DNA of 64,000 nucleotides, taken from assembly GCA_964438695.1 (NCBI GenBank), contig CAYTKP010000002.1, positions 1 to 64,000 of the forward strand, in the 5' to 3' direction. Position numbers and translations under genes: made by a program. This document shows positions 33,110 to 41,848 of the stretch, in pieces. The number at the start of each line of letters is the position of its first letter. Positions within the stretch are counted from its first letter, which is position 1. The stretch comes from Phoenicimicrobium sp964438695 (GTDB lineage: Bacteria > Atribacterota > Phoenicimicrobiia > Phoenicimicrobiales > Phoenicimicrobiaceae). The notes under the pieces are model-generated. The model was given only the letters and a program-made list of their open reading frames with translations, ran no database searches and was not told the origin of the DNA.

Positions 33110-33619
33110 TTGAGCAAAGAATATATTATAATTGGGAAAATAATTTCAACTCAAGGTAATAAGGGAGAAGTTAAAGTTATTCCTCTAACTGATTCAATTG
33201 ATAGATTTAAAAAATTAACTGATGTGTTTATTGATGGAAAAGATAATAGAAGATTATTAAGAATAGATAATTTAAGAATTGATAAAAATCTAGTTATTTT
33301 AAAACTAAAAGAAGTAGAGAACATTGAGAAAGCTAAAATGATTGTCGGTTCTTTTCTTGAAGTAAAAAAATGTGATACCATAAAATTGCCTAAAGATAGT
33401 TATTTTATTTTCGATATAGTCGGGCTTAAAGTATATACTGACAAAAATGAATTATTGGGAAAGGTAGAGGATGTAATAAATACTGGAAGCAATGATGTAT
33501 ATGTTGTGAAAAATAAGGATAAGAAAGAAATATTAATTCCAGCTATTCGAGAGGTGGTAAAGAATATAGATTTAAAAAGGAAAAGAATAATTATAAATGT
33601 AATCGATGGTTTATTTTAG
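33110..33619 (+). CDS. rimM: Ribosome maturation factor RimM
   Basis: Assists 30S maturation by binding uS19. The 169 residues show the N-terminal beta-barrel (IGKIISTQGNKGEVKV) and the C-terminal PRC-barrel (YFIFDIVGLKVYTDKNELLG, NDVYVVKN, ILIPAI..VV). The start is TTG at 33110 with GGAGG 6 nt upstream. The stop TAG overlaps the beginning of the next LR element. Confidence 0.95.
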   Translation: MSKEYIIIGKIISTQGNKGEVKVIPLTDSIDRFKKLTDVFIDGKDNRRLLRIDNLRIDKNLVILKLKEVENIEKAKMIVGSFLEVKKCDTIKLPKDSYFIFDIVGLKVYTDKNELLGKVEDVINTGSNDVYVVKNKDKKEILIPAIREVVKNIDLKRKRIIINVIDGLF

Positions 33620-33806
33620 GACATTAGAATTTCAAAATAAATCCGATGCTCTGTGATGAATTATTTTACCCATTTTATGGGTCCAGTTTGGATAAGAAAT
33701 GAATTCTAGGAATCTTGTCAGAGTTAGGAGGCATCGGTAAAAATAAAGGAAATAACAAAAGGTGTAGAGAGGGAGCTCAGGGGGAGGTAACCTTCCTCCG
33801 GCAATT
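33614..33806 (+). repeat. LR repeat before trmD
   Basis: M1 is TTTTAGGACATTAGAATTTC with ATCCGATGCTCT. M2 is the hairpin ACCCATTTTATGGGT (33668-33682). M3 is ATAAGAAATGAATTCTAGGA, then ATCTTGTCAGAG. M4 is TTAGGAGGCATCGGTAAAAA, then AATAACAAAAGGTGTAGAG. M5 is GGGGGAGGTAACCTTCCTCC. It ends only a few bases before the trmD ATG. Confidence 0.9.
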
Positions 33807-33810
33807 TAAT

Positions 33811-34575
33811 ATGAAAGATAACTGTTTAGAAATTAACATATTAACCATTTTCCCTAACATGTTTAAAGGTCCTTTTTCTGAAAGTATATTAAAGAGGGCC
33901 CAGGAAAAAGGTCTGATAAAAATTAATATAATAGATCTTCGGGATTTTACTTTGGATAAACACAAAACAGTAGATGACTATTCTTATGGCGGTGGTCCTG
34001 GTATGGTATTAAAACCCCAACCTATTTGGGATGCAGTAGAAAAGATTAAAAAAAATACCAAACATCATATTCCTTTAAAAGTCATAATTACTTCAGCTCA
34101 AGGGAAAATATTTAACCAAAAAATGGCTAAAGAATTATCAAAAGAAAAGCGATTATTAATTATTTGTGGCAGATATGAGGGTATAGATGAACGTATAACT
34201 AAACTACTTAATGCAAAAGAAGTTTCAATAGGAAATTTTGTAGTTAGTGGTGGAGAATTGCCAGCTATGCTGATGGTAGATGTAATCTCAAGAATGATAC
34301 CCGGTGTTCTGGGCAAAGAAGAATCTATGGTTAATGATTCTTTTTATTATGATTATCTTGATTATCCTCACTATACTAGACCAGAGGAGTTTCAAGGCAT
34401 AAAAGTCCCTAAAGTATTATTATCTGGTGACCATAAAAAAATAGAAAAATGGAGAAAAACCCAATCATTATTAAGGACAATAATTCGTAGACCTGAGATT
34501 TTTATAAATAAAAAATTAACTGATGAAGAGATTGGTTTACTTGAAGAAATTGAAAATTATTTTGAAGAAAAATAA
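33811..34575 (+). CDS. trmD: tRNA (guanine(37)-N(1))-methyltransferase
   Basis: Methylates G37 of tRNAs reading CNN codons. The 254 residues begin with INILTIFPNMFKGPFSESIL and contain the knot motifs DYSYGGGPGMVLKPQP, CGRYEGIDERI and YPHYTRPEEFQG. The frame stays open upstream to 33715, but that part is LR repeat sequence. ATG 33811 gives the normal N-terminus. No free Shine-Dalgarno lies at standard spacing; the nearest, GGAGGT, is in the 5' arm of the LR hairpin about 20 nt upstream, so the hairpin could control translation. Confidence 0.96.
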   Translation: MKDNCLEINILTIFPNMFKGPFSESILKRAQEKGLIKINIIDLRDFTLDKHKTVDDYSYGGGPGMVLKPQPIWDAVEKIKKNTKHHIPLKVIITSAQGKIFNQKMAKELSKEKRLLIICGRYEGIDERITKLLNAKEVSIGNFVVSGGELPAMLMVDVISRMIPGVLGKEESMVNDSFYYDYLDYPHYTRPEEFQGIKVPKVLLSGDHKKIEKWRKTQSLLRTIIRRPEIFINKKLTDEEIGLLEEIENYFEEK

Positions 34576-34624
34576 TGATAACTAAGAAAAATATCTAAAA
34601 ATTAAATAGGAAGGATGAGATAAT

Positions 34625-34969
34625 ATGGTAGACTACGTAACTCAAATAAAAGAAGAACAAGTGAAAAATGAAAGTAATCTTTTTGAACCTGGAAATACTA
34701 TTGAAGTACACCAAAAAATCGTTGAAGGCAATAGAGAAAGAATACAAGTTTTTAAGGGAGTAGTAATTGCTAAAAAACATAGTAAAAATCAAGAAACTTT
34801 TACAGTAAGAAAAGTTTCAAAAGGTGTAGGGATAGAAAAAATATTTCAACTTCACTCCCCAAATATTAAAAAAATTGTAGTCTTAAAAAGGGGCAAAACT
34901 AAAAGAGCAAAGTTATATTATCTTAGAGAAAGAATTGGTAAGAGCAGTATACTTAAAGAAAAAAGATAA
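34625..34969 (+). CDS. rplS: Ribosomal protein bL19
   Basis: A large-subunit protein of 114 residues. FEPGNTIEVHQKIVEGNRER, VFKGVVIA, FTVRKVSKGVGIEKIFQLHS and the C-terminal KLYYLRERIGKS are diagnostic. AGGAAGGA lies upstream of the ATG. It follows trmD after 49 nt as usual. Confidence 0.97.
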   Translation: MVDYVTQIKEEQVKNESNLFEPGNTIEVHQKIVEGNRERIQVFKGVVIAKKHSKNQETFTVRKVSKGVGIEKIFQLHSPNIKKIVVLKRGKTKRAKLYYLRERIGKSSILKEKR

Positions 34970-34973
34970 TAAA

Positions 34974-35675
34974 ATGCAGCTTAAAAATAGAAAACAGTTA
35001 TCAAAAAAACAAGAATTGATTATTGGCAATTATCAAAAGAAGATAGAGAAATTATACTTAGAAAGAGTGAGAATTTTTAATCTATATAAATACGAAAATA
35101 GATTTAACAATAAAGGATATTCGTTAATAGCTGGTATAGATGAGGTGGGTCGGGGATCTTTGGCCGGACCAGTAGTGGCTGCTGCTGTAATTTTGCCCAA
35201 TCAATCTTTCATTCCTTACATTAAAGATTCCAAGAAGTTAACTCCTCAAAAAAGAGCCGAATTATATTATGTAATATTAGAAAAAGCAATAGATGTGGGG
35301 ATTGGAATTGTTGATGCAAATATCATTGATAGAATGAATATTAACCAAGCTACATTTTTAGCGATGAAAAAAGCAATTATAAATTTAAAAAAGATTCCCG
35401 ATTATTTATTTGTAGATGGCTTTAAAATCCCTCAGGTGAATATTTCGCAATTACCACTAATAAAAGGAGAGGATAAAAGTATTTCCATAGCTAGTGCATC
35501 TATAATTGCGAAAGTTTATAGAGATAATATAATGGTGCAATATGACCAAAAATACCCTCAATACTATTTTAAAAAAAATAAGGGATATGGCACCAAAGAA
35601 CATCTAACTGCTTTAAAAAGATATGGAGCTTCAGAAATACATAGAAAAACTTATAGAGGGGTAATTACAGTATAA
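34974..35675 (+). CDS. rnhB: Ribonuclease HII
   Basis: Removes RNA from RNA-DNA hybrids. The 233 residues have an N-terminal helical extension of about 45 residues and the catalytic Asp/Glu of AGIDEVGRGSLAGPVVAAAV, KDSKKLTPQKR and the later YLFVDGF and SIASASIIAKVYRD. ATG 34974 is 4 nt after the rplS stop; an in-frame TTG inside rplS is less likely. Followed by yraN, as in many genomes. Confidence 0.95.
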   Translation: MQLKNRKQLSKKQELIIGNYQKKIEKLYLERVRIFNLYKYENRFNNKGYSLIAGIDEVGRGSLAGPVVAAAVILPNQSFIPYIKDSKKLTPQKRAELYYVILEKAIDVGIGIVDANIIDRMNINQATFLAMKKAIINLKKIPDYLFVDGFKIPQVNISQLPLIKGEDKSISIASASIIAKVYRDNIMVQYDQKYPQYYFKKNKGYGTKEHLTALKRYGASEIHRKTYRGVITV

Positions 35676-35726
35676 ACTCTAATTATAGATAGAAAATATA
35701 GTAGGTTAGGAATTATTGCTACATAA

Positions 35727-36104
35727 ATGAACAATATTGGAAAATTTGGAGAAGAAGTAGCCTCTAAATATTTAGAAGCAAAAGGGTATAGAATTAGGGA
35801 AAGAAATTATCGTACTTTTATAGGAGAAATTGATATAATTAGTGAGTATAAAGGCAATATTATTTTTGTGGAAGTAAAAACCAGATGTTCTGATAAATTC
35901 GGGTATCCGGGTGAAGCAATAGATTTAACGAAGCAGAAAAAAATAATTAAAAATGCTTTAAATTATCTGGCTAAATATCGTCTTTGGCAAACAGATACTC
36001 GTTTTGATGTTATATTGGTTAGTATTTCTAGCCATAAAAGTGTAAATCGCATCAAGCATATTGAAAATGCCTTTAGTATCGATTTCAGCAGTGGCTTCTT
36101 TTAA
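35727..36104 (+). CDS. yraN: UPF0102 family endonuclease-like protein YraN
   Basis: 125 residues of the YraN family, related to Holliday-junction resolvases and restriction endonuclease folds. The core motif is IGEIDIIS...IIFVEVKTR, an E-D-ExK type active site. The biological role is not established. It lies between rnhB and comM, a common recombination and competence gene neighbourhood. Confidence 0.9.
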   Translation: MNNIGKFGEEVASKYLEAKGYRIRERNYRTFIGEIDIISEYKGNIIFVEVKTRCSDKFGYPGEAIDLTKQKKIIKNALNYLAKYRLWQTDTRFDVILVSISSHKSVNRIKHIENAFSIDFSSGFF

Positions 36105-36137
36105 TTAATAAAAAATATAATAAAAGTAGGTGTCTTT

Positions 36138-37673
36138 TTGTTATCTAAGCTCTATAGCGCTACCGTTTTCGGAGTAGATGCATATATAGTAGAAGTCGAA
36201 GTTGATGTTCGTCCAGGATTACCTTTATTTAATATTGTAGGATTACCTGATACCGCAGTTCAGGAATCTCGAGAAAGGGTTCGTTCTGCAATAAAAAATT
36301 CTGAATTTGAATTTCCTATGCAAAGGATTACCGTAAATCTTGCCCCAGCAGATATTAAAAAAGAGGGACCAGTTTTTGATTTACCTATTGCTATAGGCAT
36401 ATTAGCTGCTAGCGGGCAAGTAAAATCAGATTTGTTAGACAAACATATAATAATAGGGGAATTATCCTTGGACGGGAGCATTAGACCAGTAAATGGAGTC
36501 CTACCTATTGCCTTAATGGCTAATAAGTTAGGTAAAAAAAAATTACTGGTGCCACAGGCAAATGCAATGGAAGCAGGAATTATTAAACAGTTAGAGGTGT
36601 TCCCTACTATCTCTCTTTATGAGGTAGTTGAGTTTTTAAATAAGAAAATAACTATAGAGCCAGTATTAGTTAACACAAAAGATATTTTCAATAAAAAGAA
36701 TGATAACCAAATAGATTTTTCTGAGGTCAAAGGACAGGAACATGCCAAAAGAGCCTTAGAAGTAGCTGCCGCAGGGAGTCATAATGTAATAATGATTGGT
36801 CCACCTGGTTCTGGAAAAACTATGTTGGCCCGTAGACTTCCATCTATTCTTCCTTCTTTAACATTAGAGGAATCCATAGAAATTACGAAGTTATATAGCA
36901 TAGCTAATTTGTTACCTGCAGATACCCCTTTGATTACAGAGAGACCTTTCAGGGCACCACATCATACCATAAGTAATTCTGGTTTAATTGGCGGAGGGAA
37001 AATTCCTAAACCAGGTGAAATTAGTTTGTCTCATAATGGAGTATTGTTTTTAGATGAATTACCCGAGTTTTCTCGAAGTGCTTTAGAATCACTGAGACAG
37101 CCTTTAGAAGATGGGATAGTTACAATCTCTCGTTCCCTTAGTTCTGTTACTTATACAGCTTCTTTTATGCTAGTTGCATCGCTTAATCCCTGTCCTTGTG
37201 GCTTCTTTGGAGATCCGGTTAAGACTTGTACCTGTAGCTCATCTCAGATCATTAAATATCGTTCAAAGATTTCAGGTCCCCTATTAGACCGAATAGATAT
37301 TCACATTGAAGTTCCCCGCATAGATTGTAGAGAAATTATGGAAAAAGAAGTTGTTGAGAATTCTACCGCTATCAGAAAGAGAGTGGAAAGAACAAGAAGG
37401 ATACAAAGAGAAAGGTTTGGCAAAGATAACATCTTCTGTAATGCACAGATGTCTAAAAAACAGATAGAAAAATATTGTCAAATTAATCAAAATTGTAAAA
37501 ATTTACTCTATAAAGCAATAGATAAACTGAATCTTAGTACCCGAGCTTATGACCGTATTTTAAAAGTAGCACGAACTATTGCTGATCTAGAACAATCAAA
37601 GAATATTAAAATATCCCACTTATCTGAGGCAATTCAATATCGCAGTCTTGATCGCAAATTATGGTTGTATTAA
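36138..37673 (+). CDS. comM: Magnesium-chelatase-like AAA+ ATPase, ComM/YifB family
   Basis: A hexameric helicase that promotes branch migration during natural transformation (ComM in Vibrio). The 511 residues comprise an N-terminal Lon-like fold (ATVFGVDAYIVEVEVDVRPG, then GLPDTAVQESRERVRSA), Walker A GPPGSGKTMLARR (about 215-227), LFLDELPEFSRSALESLRQP, and the Cys-containing CPCGFFGD...CTC insertion. The start is TTG with AGGTG upstream. dprA, often next to it, is not present. Confidence 0.94.
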   Translation: MLSKLYSATVFGVDAYIVEVEVDVRPGLPLFNIVGLPDTAVQESRERVRSAIKNSEFEFPMQRITVNLAPADIKKEGPVFDLPIAIGILAASGQVKSDLLDKHIIIGELSLDGSIRPVNGVLPIALMANKLGKKKLLVPQANAMEAGIIKQLEVFPTISLYEVVEFLNKKITIEPVLVNTKDIFNKKNDNQIDFSEVKGQEHAKRALEVAAAGSHNVIMIGPPGSGKTMLARRLPSILPSLTLEESIEITKLYSIANLLPADTPLITERPFRAPHHTISNSGLIGGGKIPKPGEISLSHNGVLFLDELPEFSRSALESLRQPLEDGIVTISRSLSSVTYTASFMLVASLNPCPCGFFGDPVKTCTCSSSQIIKYRSKISGPLLDRIDIHIEVPRIDCREIMEKEVVENSTAIRKRVERTRRIQRERFGKDNIFCNAQMSKKQIEKYCQINQNCKNLLYKAIDKLNLSTRAYDRILKVARTIADLEQSKNIKISHLSEAIQYRSLDRKLWLY

Positions 37674-37684
37674 TAGAATATCGT

Positions 37685-37857
37685 ATTTTAGTATCGGAAT
37701 TTTAAAAAACTCTGATACTATTATAAAATAACTTTTTAAATAAAGAAGGGATTTTAATTATTTTGTATAGATCAAGGGAGTTAATATATAAAACTGAAAA
37801 GGAACAACCAAAGTTGTATAGAGGTTTTAGGGGAGTTTACTCCCCCTAAAGATCTTA
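37685..37857 (+). repeat. LR repeat after comM, before the rpe gap
   Basis: M1 is TTTTAGTATCGGA with TCTGATACT as partner arm (37686-37720); all pairs are kept although GCATC/GATGC of other copies has become GTATC/GATAC. M4 is the B-type middle (ATATATAAAACTGAA). M5 is a perfect GGGGAGTTTACTCCCC hairpin followed by TAAAGATCTT. The last 120 bp before the gap show nothing else recognisable except GAGGTG at its edge, which could be a ribosome site. Confidence 0.85.
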
Positions 37858-37980
37858 TATATCCTATATATTGAAGAAAAGATAAAATTCAGAATTCAAG
37901 AATCATAAGATTATTAGCGTAAAGCGTATAAGAAGTAATGTAGGAAGTAATGATAGAAGATATAAATTCAAAATGAGGTG

Positions 37981-38506
37981 NNNNNNNNNNNNNNNNNNNN
38001 NNNNNNNNNNNNNNNNNNNNNNNNNNNNNNNNNNNNNNNNNNNNNNNNNNNNNNNNNNNNNNNNNNNNNNNNNNNNNNNNGGCGATATTATAACTGTCCA
38101 CTATGAAACTTGCCTGCATCTTGATAGGGTTATACAGACCATAAGAGATAGGGGAGTTAAATGTGGTATTGCCTTAAATCCGGCAACACCTTTAAATGTA
38201 ATTGAATATATAATAAATAAGATAGATTTACTTTTATTAATGACAGTTAACCCTGGCTATGGAGGACAGAAGTTTATTCCAGAAATGTTTAACAAGATTA
38301 CCCGAGCAAAAAAAATTATCAATTCTCATAAAAAATTAATTGAATTGGAAGTTGATGGTGGAATAAATTTAGAAAATCTTTCTAAAGTTATCGATGCTGG
38401 GGCAGACATTGTGGTAGCGGGTCAAACGATATTTAGAAATGCAAAACCAGAAGAAATAATTAAAAGAATGAAAGCTATCATAATAGAAAGCGTTAAAATA
38501 AATTAA
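37981..38506 (+). CDS. rpe: Ribulose-phosphate 3-epimerase, 5' part lost in an assembly gap
   Basis: Interconverts ribulose-5-phosphate and xylulose-5-phosphate. The visible frame starts at 38081 with GDIITVHYETCLHLDRVIQ and includes LLLMTVNPGYGGQKF and LEVDGGINLENL, with the catalytic Asp of VDGG. About 80 N-terminal residues with the first active-site motifs are missing, which needs at least about 240 bases, so the 100 Ns are only a placeholder. Unlike the other two gaps, the flanks are not duplicated. Another gene may also be lost. The apparent ATG at 37973 before the gap is not the real start. Confidence 0.92.
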
Positions 38507-38544
38507 CCATAGATTGGCATAATAAATTTTTTTAAGAGGTTAGA

Positions 38545-39873
38545 ATGTCTAATTTAAAAAAACCGATCGTCGCGATTATTGGAAGAATAAATGTAGGGAA
38601 ATCTACTTTGTTTAACAAAATTGTGGGGGAGAGAATTGCCATTGTTAAGAATGAACCAGGCATTACCAGAGATAGAATCTACGCAGAATGTGAATGGAAA
38701 GGACGCCAATTTATTCTTGTCGATACTGGAGGAATTGAATATTTAAAGAAAGAAGAAATTCATGATAAAGTTATTGCCCAAACTGAAATTGCAATAGAAG
38801 AAGCAGATTTAATACTATTATTAGTCGATATTAAAGAAGGAATCAACCCCAATGATTTAAAAATAGCAAATATTGTTAGGAAAAAAAATAAACCAACTTT
38901 GCTGGTAGCAAACAAAGGTGACATAAAAGAGAGCGAATTCAAATTATACGAAATTTATGAATTAGGGTTTGGGGAACCTTTTATCATTTCAGCAGAACAG
39001 GGATTAAATGTCGGCGATTTATTAGATAGAATAGTTAGTTTTACTTCAACTGTAACTACAAAACCAGAAGAAGGAGATGATGAAGATACCATAAAAGCAT
39101 CAATTATAGGTAAACCAAATGTAGGTAAATCAAGTTTATTAAATTGCATTTTAGGGGAAAATAGAATAATAACTAGTGAATATCCAGGAACTACCAGGGA
39201 TGCTATTGAGGTAACTTTTAGGCAGGACTTATTAAAATTAAAATTTATTGATACTGCTGGGTTAAAAAGTAAATCAAAGCTCAAGGAAGATGTTGAATAT
39301 TATAGTACCTTAAGAACATATAGGGCTGTGGATAATTCTGATATAGTATTATTAATATTAGACTCTACCCAGGGGATAAGTATGCAAGATAAAAAAATTG
39401 CGAGTTATACAAGAAAGGAAAAAAAGGCTTGTATCATAATACTAAACAAATTTGATTTAATTAAAAATGAAGTAGATAGAAATTTACTAATTAAAGAGAT
39501 TAGATATGAATTATCTTTTATAAAGAATGCACCTATTATACTAACTTCTGCGGTAACCGGATACAATATTAATAAAATTTTACTGAAGATAAAAGAAATT
39601 GCTTTTCAATATAGTAAAAGAATTCCTACTTCAGCTCTAAATGTTTTTCTTAGAGAAATTGTATCTAAAAATCCACCAAAATATGCAAGAGGAGGTGGTT
39701 TAAAATTAAATTATATTACTCAGGTAGGAATAAAACCTCCTAAGTTCGTGCTGTTTTTAAACAATCCTAAATTAATGTATGACTCTTACTTTCGATATTT
39801 AGAAAATAAATTATATGAAACTTTTGGGTTTGAAGGGTCCCCAGTAATTATTAACTTAGCAAGAAAAAAATAA
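38545..39873 (+). CDS. der: Ribosome biogenesis GTPase Der (EngA)
   Basis: A 50S assembly factor with two GTPase domains and a KH domain. The 442 residues have a first G1 GRINVGKST (about 12-20; usually GRPNVGKS), DTGGIEY, ANKGD, then a second G1 GKPNVGKSSLLN, DTAGLKSKSKL, LNKFDL and the C-terminal KH region (GGGLKLNYITQVGIKPPKFV). ATG with AAGAGGT upstream. The plsY gene follows after 14 nt. Confidence 0.97.
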   Translation: MSNLKKPIVAIIGRINVGKSTLFNKIVGERIAIVKNEPGITRDRIYAECEWKGRQFILVDTGGIEYLKKEEIHDKVIAQTEIAIEEADLILLLVDIKEGINPNDLKIANIVRKKNKPTLLVANKGDIKESEFKLYEIYELGFGEPFIISAEQGLNVGDLLDRIVSFTSTVTTKPEEGDDEDTIKASIIGKPNVGKSSLLNCILGENRIITSEYPGTTRDAIEVTFRQDLLKLKFIDTAGLKSKSKLKEDVEYYSTLRTYRAVDNSDIVLLILDSTQGISMQDKKIASYTRKEKKACIIILNKFDLIKNEVDRNLLIKEIRYELSFIKNAPIILTSAVTGYNINKILLKIKEIAFQYSKRIPTSALNVFLREIVSKNPPKYARGGGLKLNYITQVGIKPPKFVLFLNNPKLMYDSYFRYLENKLYETFGFEGSPVIINLARKK

Positions 39874-39887
39874 AAGAGGAAGGTAAT

Positions 39888-40508
39888 ATGAAAGTAATTT
39901 TATCTATCATTATTTGTTACCTATTAGGTTCTATTCCTTTTGGATATATTATTGCTAAATTATTTAAGAAAATAGATATAAGAGAATACGGAAGTGGAAA
40001 TATAGGTGCAACTAATGCTTTTCGGATATTAGGGCCAATATTGGCTTCTCTGGTATTGATTGGAGATATTGGTAAGGGGATATATTCTATATATTTAATT
40101 CATTTTTTAAATATTGACAATTTATTTATTCTAATAATTGCGGGATTAGCAGTAATTTGTGGCCACGATTGGTCAATATTTCTGAGATTTAAAGGTGGAA
40201 AAGGAATAGCAACTACATTTGGAGTAATATTTGCGCTTAATTTAAAAATATCCATATTGGGGGTAATGGTTTGGCTTATAATTACCATTTTAACTAAATA
40301 TGCTTCTTTAGCTTCTATTACGTCACTCGCAGCTATGTTACTTTTTATGATATTGTTTAAGCAACCATATGAGTATGTTATATTTAGTATAATAATACTT
40401 CTTATTGCAGTTATTAGACATAGAGAAAATATTAAGAGATTAAGATCGGGGAAGGAAAGAAAAATATTAGAAAAAATAGAAGTAGAGAAAAAAAATAACC
40501 AAAAATAA
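39888..40508 (+). CDS. plsY: Acyl-phosphate glycerol-3-phosphate acyltransferase PlsY
   Basis: Transfers the acyl group from acyl phosphate (made by PlsX, 19.4 kb) to glycerol-3-phosphate, the first step of phospholipid synthesis. The 206-residue integral membrane protein has the motifs GSIPFGYII, YGSGNIGATNAFRILG and GHDWSIFLRFKGGKGIATT. About five membrane helices. der-plsY is a common pair. Confidence 0.96.
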   Translation: MKVILSIIICYLLGSIPFGYIIAKLFKKIDIREYGSGNIGATNAFRILGPILASLVLIGDIGKGIYSIYLIHFLNIDNLFILIIAGLAVICGHDWSIFLRFKGGKGIATTFGVIFALNLKISILGVMVWLIITILTKYASLASITSLAAMLLFMILFKQPYEYVIFSIIILLIAVIRHRENIKRLRSGKERKILEKIEVEKKNNQK

Positions 40509-40524
40509 CAATAGAGAGAAAAAA

Positions 40525-41631
40525 ATGAATCAGGTAATAATTCGAGATATCTTAAGTAATGAAATATCAGAGATAATAGATGAGATATTTGAAAAATATA
40601 AAATAGAAGAAAAGATAAATAACAAAAAAGTTTTGGTAAAACCAAATTTATTAGGGGCATTTCCGCCTGAACGTGGGGTAACTACAGATCCAAGATTGAT
40701 ATCGGAAATTGTAAAAAAACTAAAAAGATGTAAGGCAAAAGAAATAATTGTTGGAGACAATTCGGGTAGTATACATTTTAATCCTCTGAAAATCGCTAAA
40801 GAGACCGGAATTTTGGATGCTTCAGGTGGTTGTTTAACTAATATTGCTAAGGAAATTATAGAAGTAGAGGTAAAATCAAGATTCTTCAATAAGCTTTTTA
40901 TCTCTAAGGTAGTTACAGAGGCAGATTATATTATTAATGTTCCTAAATTCAAGACCCATAGTTTGACTACTATAACCGGGGCAGTTAAAAATATGTTTGG
41001 AATAATTCCAGGTGGTAGAAAAGCACAATTACATACTTTAACTCGTTCTATTAATGAATTTGCTGAATTATTAGTAGATATTTATCAGATAAGAATTCCT
41101 GATATAAACATAATGGATGCAATCATTGGAATGGAAGGTATCGGCCCTACCAATGGAAAGCCAAGGATAATAAATAAAATAATAGTTAGTGATAATGGAA
41201 TTTCTTTAGATTCTGTAATGGCCGCTATGATGGGGCTTAAACCAGAATCAATTGAGCTATTGCAAGTAGCTCAGAGAAGAAATTTAGGGGAAATAGATTT
41301 ATCCAAAATAAATATTGATGGGAAATTGGAAGTTTTATCAGGATTTAAAACACCAAACAATAATTTATTGCAGAAAATTAGAAAAGCAGCTGTTCCCTAT
41401 ATATTTAATTTTGCAAAAGTTAAACCAATTATAGATCATAGTAAATGTAAACAATGCCACAGATGTATAAAGGTTTGTCCGACTTCTGCAATGACTTTAA
41501 AGAATAAATTCCCTGAAGCAGACAGAAAGAAATGTATTTCTTGCTTCTGTTGTGAAGAGCACTGTCCTTATGGAGCGATAATTTTGCCATCCTGGCCTGT
41601 TGATCTATATAATAGGTTAAGAGGTAAATAA
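40525..41631 (+). CDS. DUF362 domain protein with C-terminal 2[4Fe-4S] ferredoxin domain
   Basis: The 368 residues have a DUF362 domain (about 1-290; VLVKPNLLGAFPPERGVTTD, NVPKFKTHSLTTITGAVKNM) followed by two CxxCxxCxxxCP clusters (CKQCHRCIKVCP and CISCFCCEEHCP, about 308-355). Proteins of this kind occur in many anaerobes, but the reaction is not known. The iron-sulfur domain implies electron transfer. It starts 16 nt after plsY, so it is probably in the same operon as der and plsY. Confidence 0.9.
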   Translation: MNQVIIRDILSNEISEIIDEIFEKYKIEEKINNKKVLVKPNLLGAFPPERGVTTDPRLISEIVKKLKRCKAKEIIVGDNSGSIHFNPLKIAKETGILDASGGCLTNIAKEIIEVEVKSRFFNKLFISKVVTEADYIINVPKFKTHSLTTITGAVKNMFGIIPGGRKAQLHTLTRSINEFAELLVDIYQIRIPDINIMDAIIGMEGIGPTNGKPRIINKIIVSDNGISLDSVMAAMMGLKPESIELLQVAQRRNLGEIDLSKINIDGKLEVLSGFKTPNNNLLQKIRKAAVPYIFNFAKVKPIIDHSKCKQCHRCIKVCPTSAMTLKNKFPEADRKKCISCFCCEEHCPYGAIILPSWPVDLYNRLRGK

Positions 41632-41669
41632 AAAGTGAACTAGATAAAAATAGCAATTTTATGAATGAT

Positions 41670-41835
41670 TTTAGAGTATTGGGATTTCAAAAATATGATG
41701 CCCTAAATTAAATTCTTTTTAAATAAGCAATGGATTCTAGTAAGATTGTCAGAGAAAGTTTTATATAAAGCCGAAATAGAATATCAAAAAAGGTAATAGA
41801 GGGGTTTCAGGAGAGTTTACTCCCCTGACGATCTT
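41670..41835 (+). repeat. LR repeat before topA (B-type middle)
   Basis: M1 is TTTTAGAGTATTGGGATTTC with GATGCCCTAAA. M3 is AATAAGCAATGGATTCTAGT, then AAGATTGTCAG. The middle is AGAAAGTTTTATATAAAGCC instead of GGAATGGTATTGCATAAAA. M5 is CAGGAGAGTTTACTCCCCTG followed by ACGATCTTA. AAGATTGTCAG (about 41742-41752) is complementary to CTGACGATCTT at the other end (one G-U pair). It ends 13 nt before topA. Confidence 0.9.
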
Positions 41836-41848
41836 ATGAGGTAGGTTA

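Noticed and set aside
33715..33810. N-terminal extension of TrmD
   Set aside because: The extra 32 codons are LR repeat sequence (M3-M5) that happens to be open; the conserved TrmD N-terminus starts at 33811.
37973..38080. ATG at 37973 as the start of rpe
   Set aside because: The frame runs at once into the N gap of unknown true length, and the missing N-terminal part of Rpe needs more bases than are present.
40100..40660. A 186-codon minus-strand frame across plsY and the DUF362 gene
   Set aside because: It spans two convincing plus-strand genes and their spacer; the hydrophobic translation mirrors the membrane protein on the other strand.
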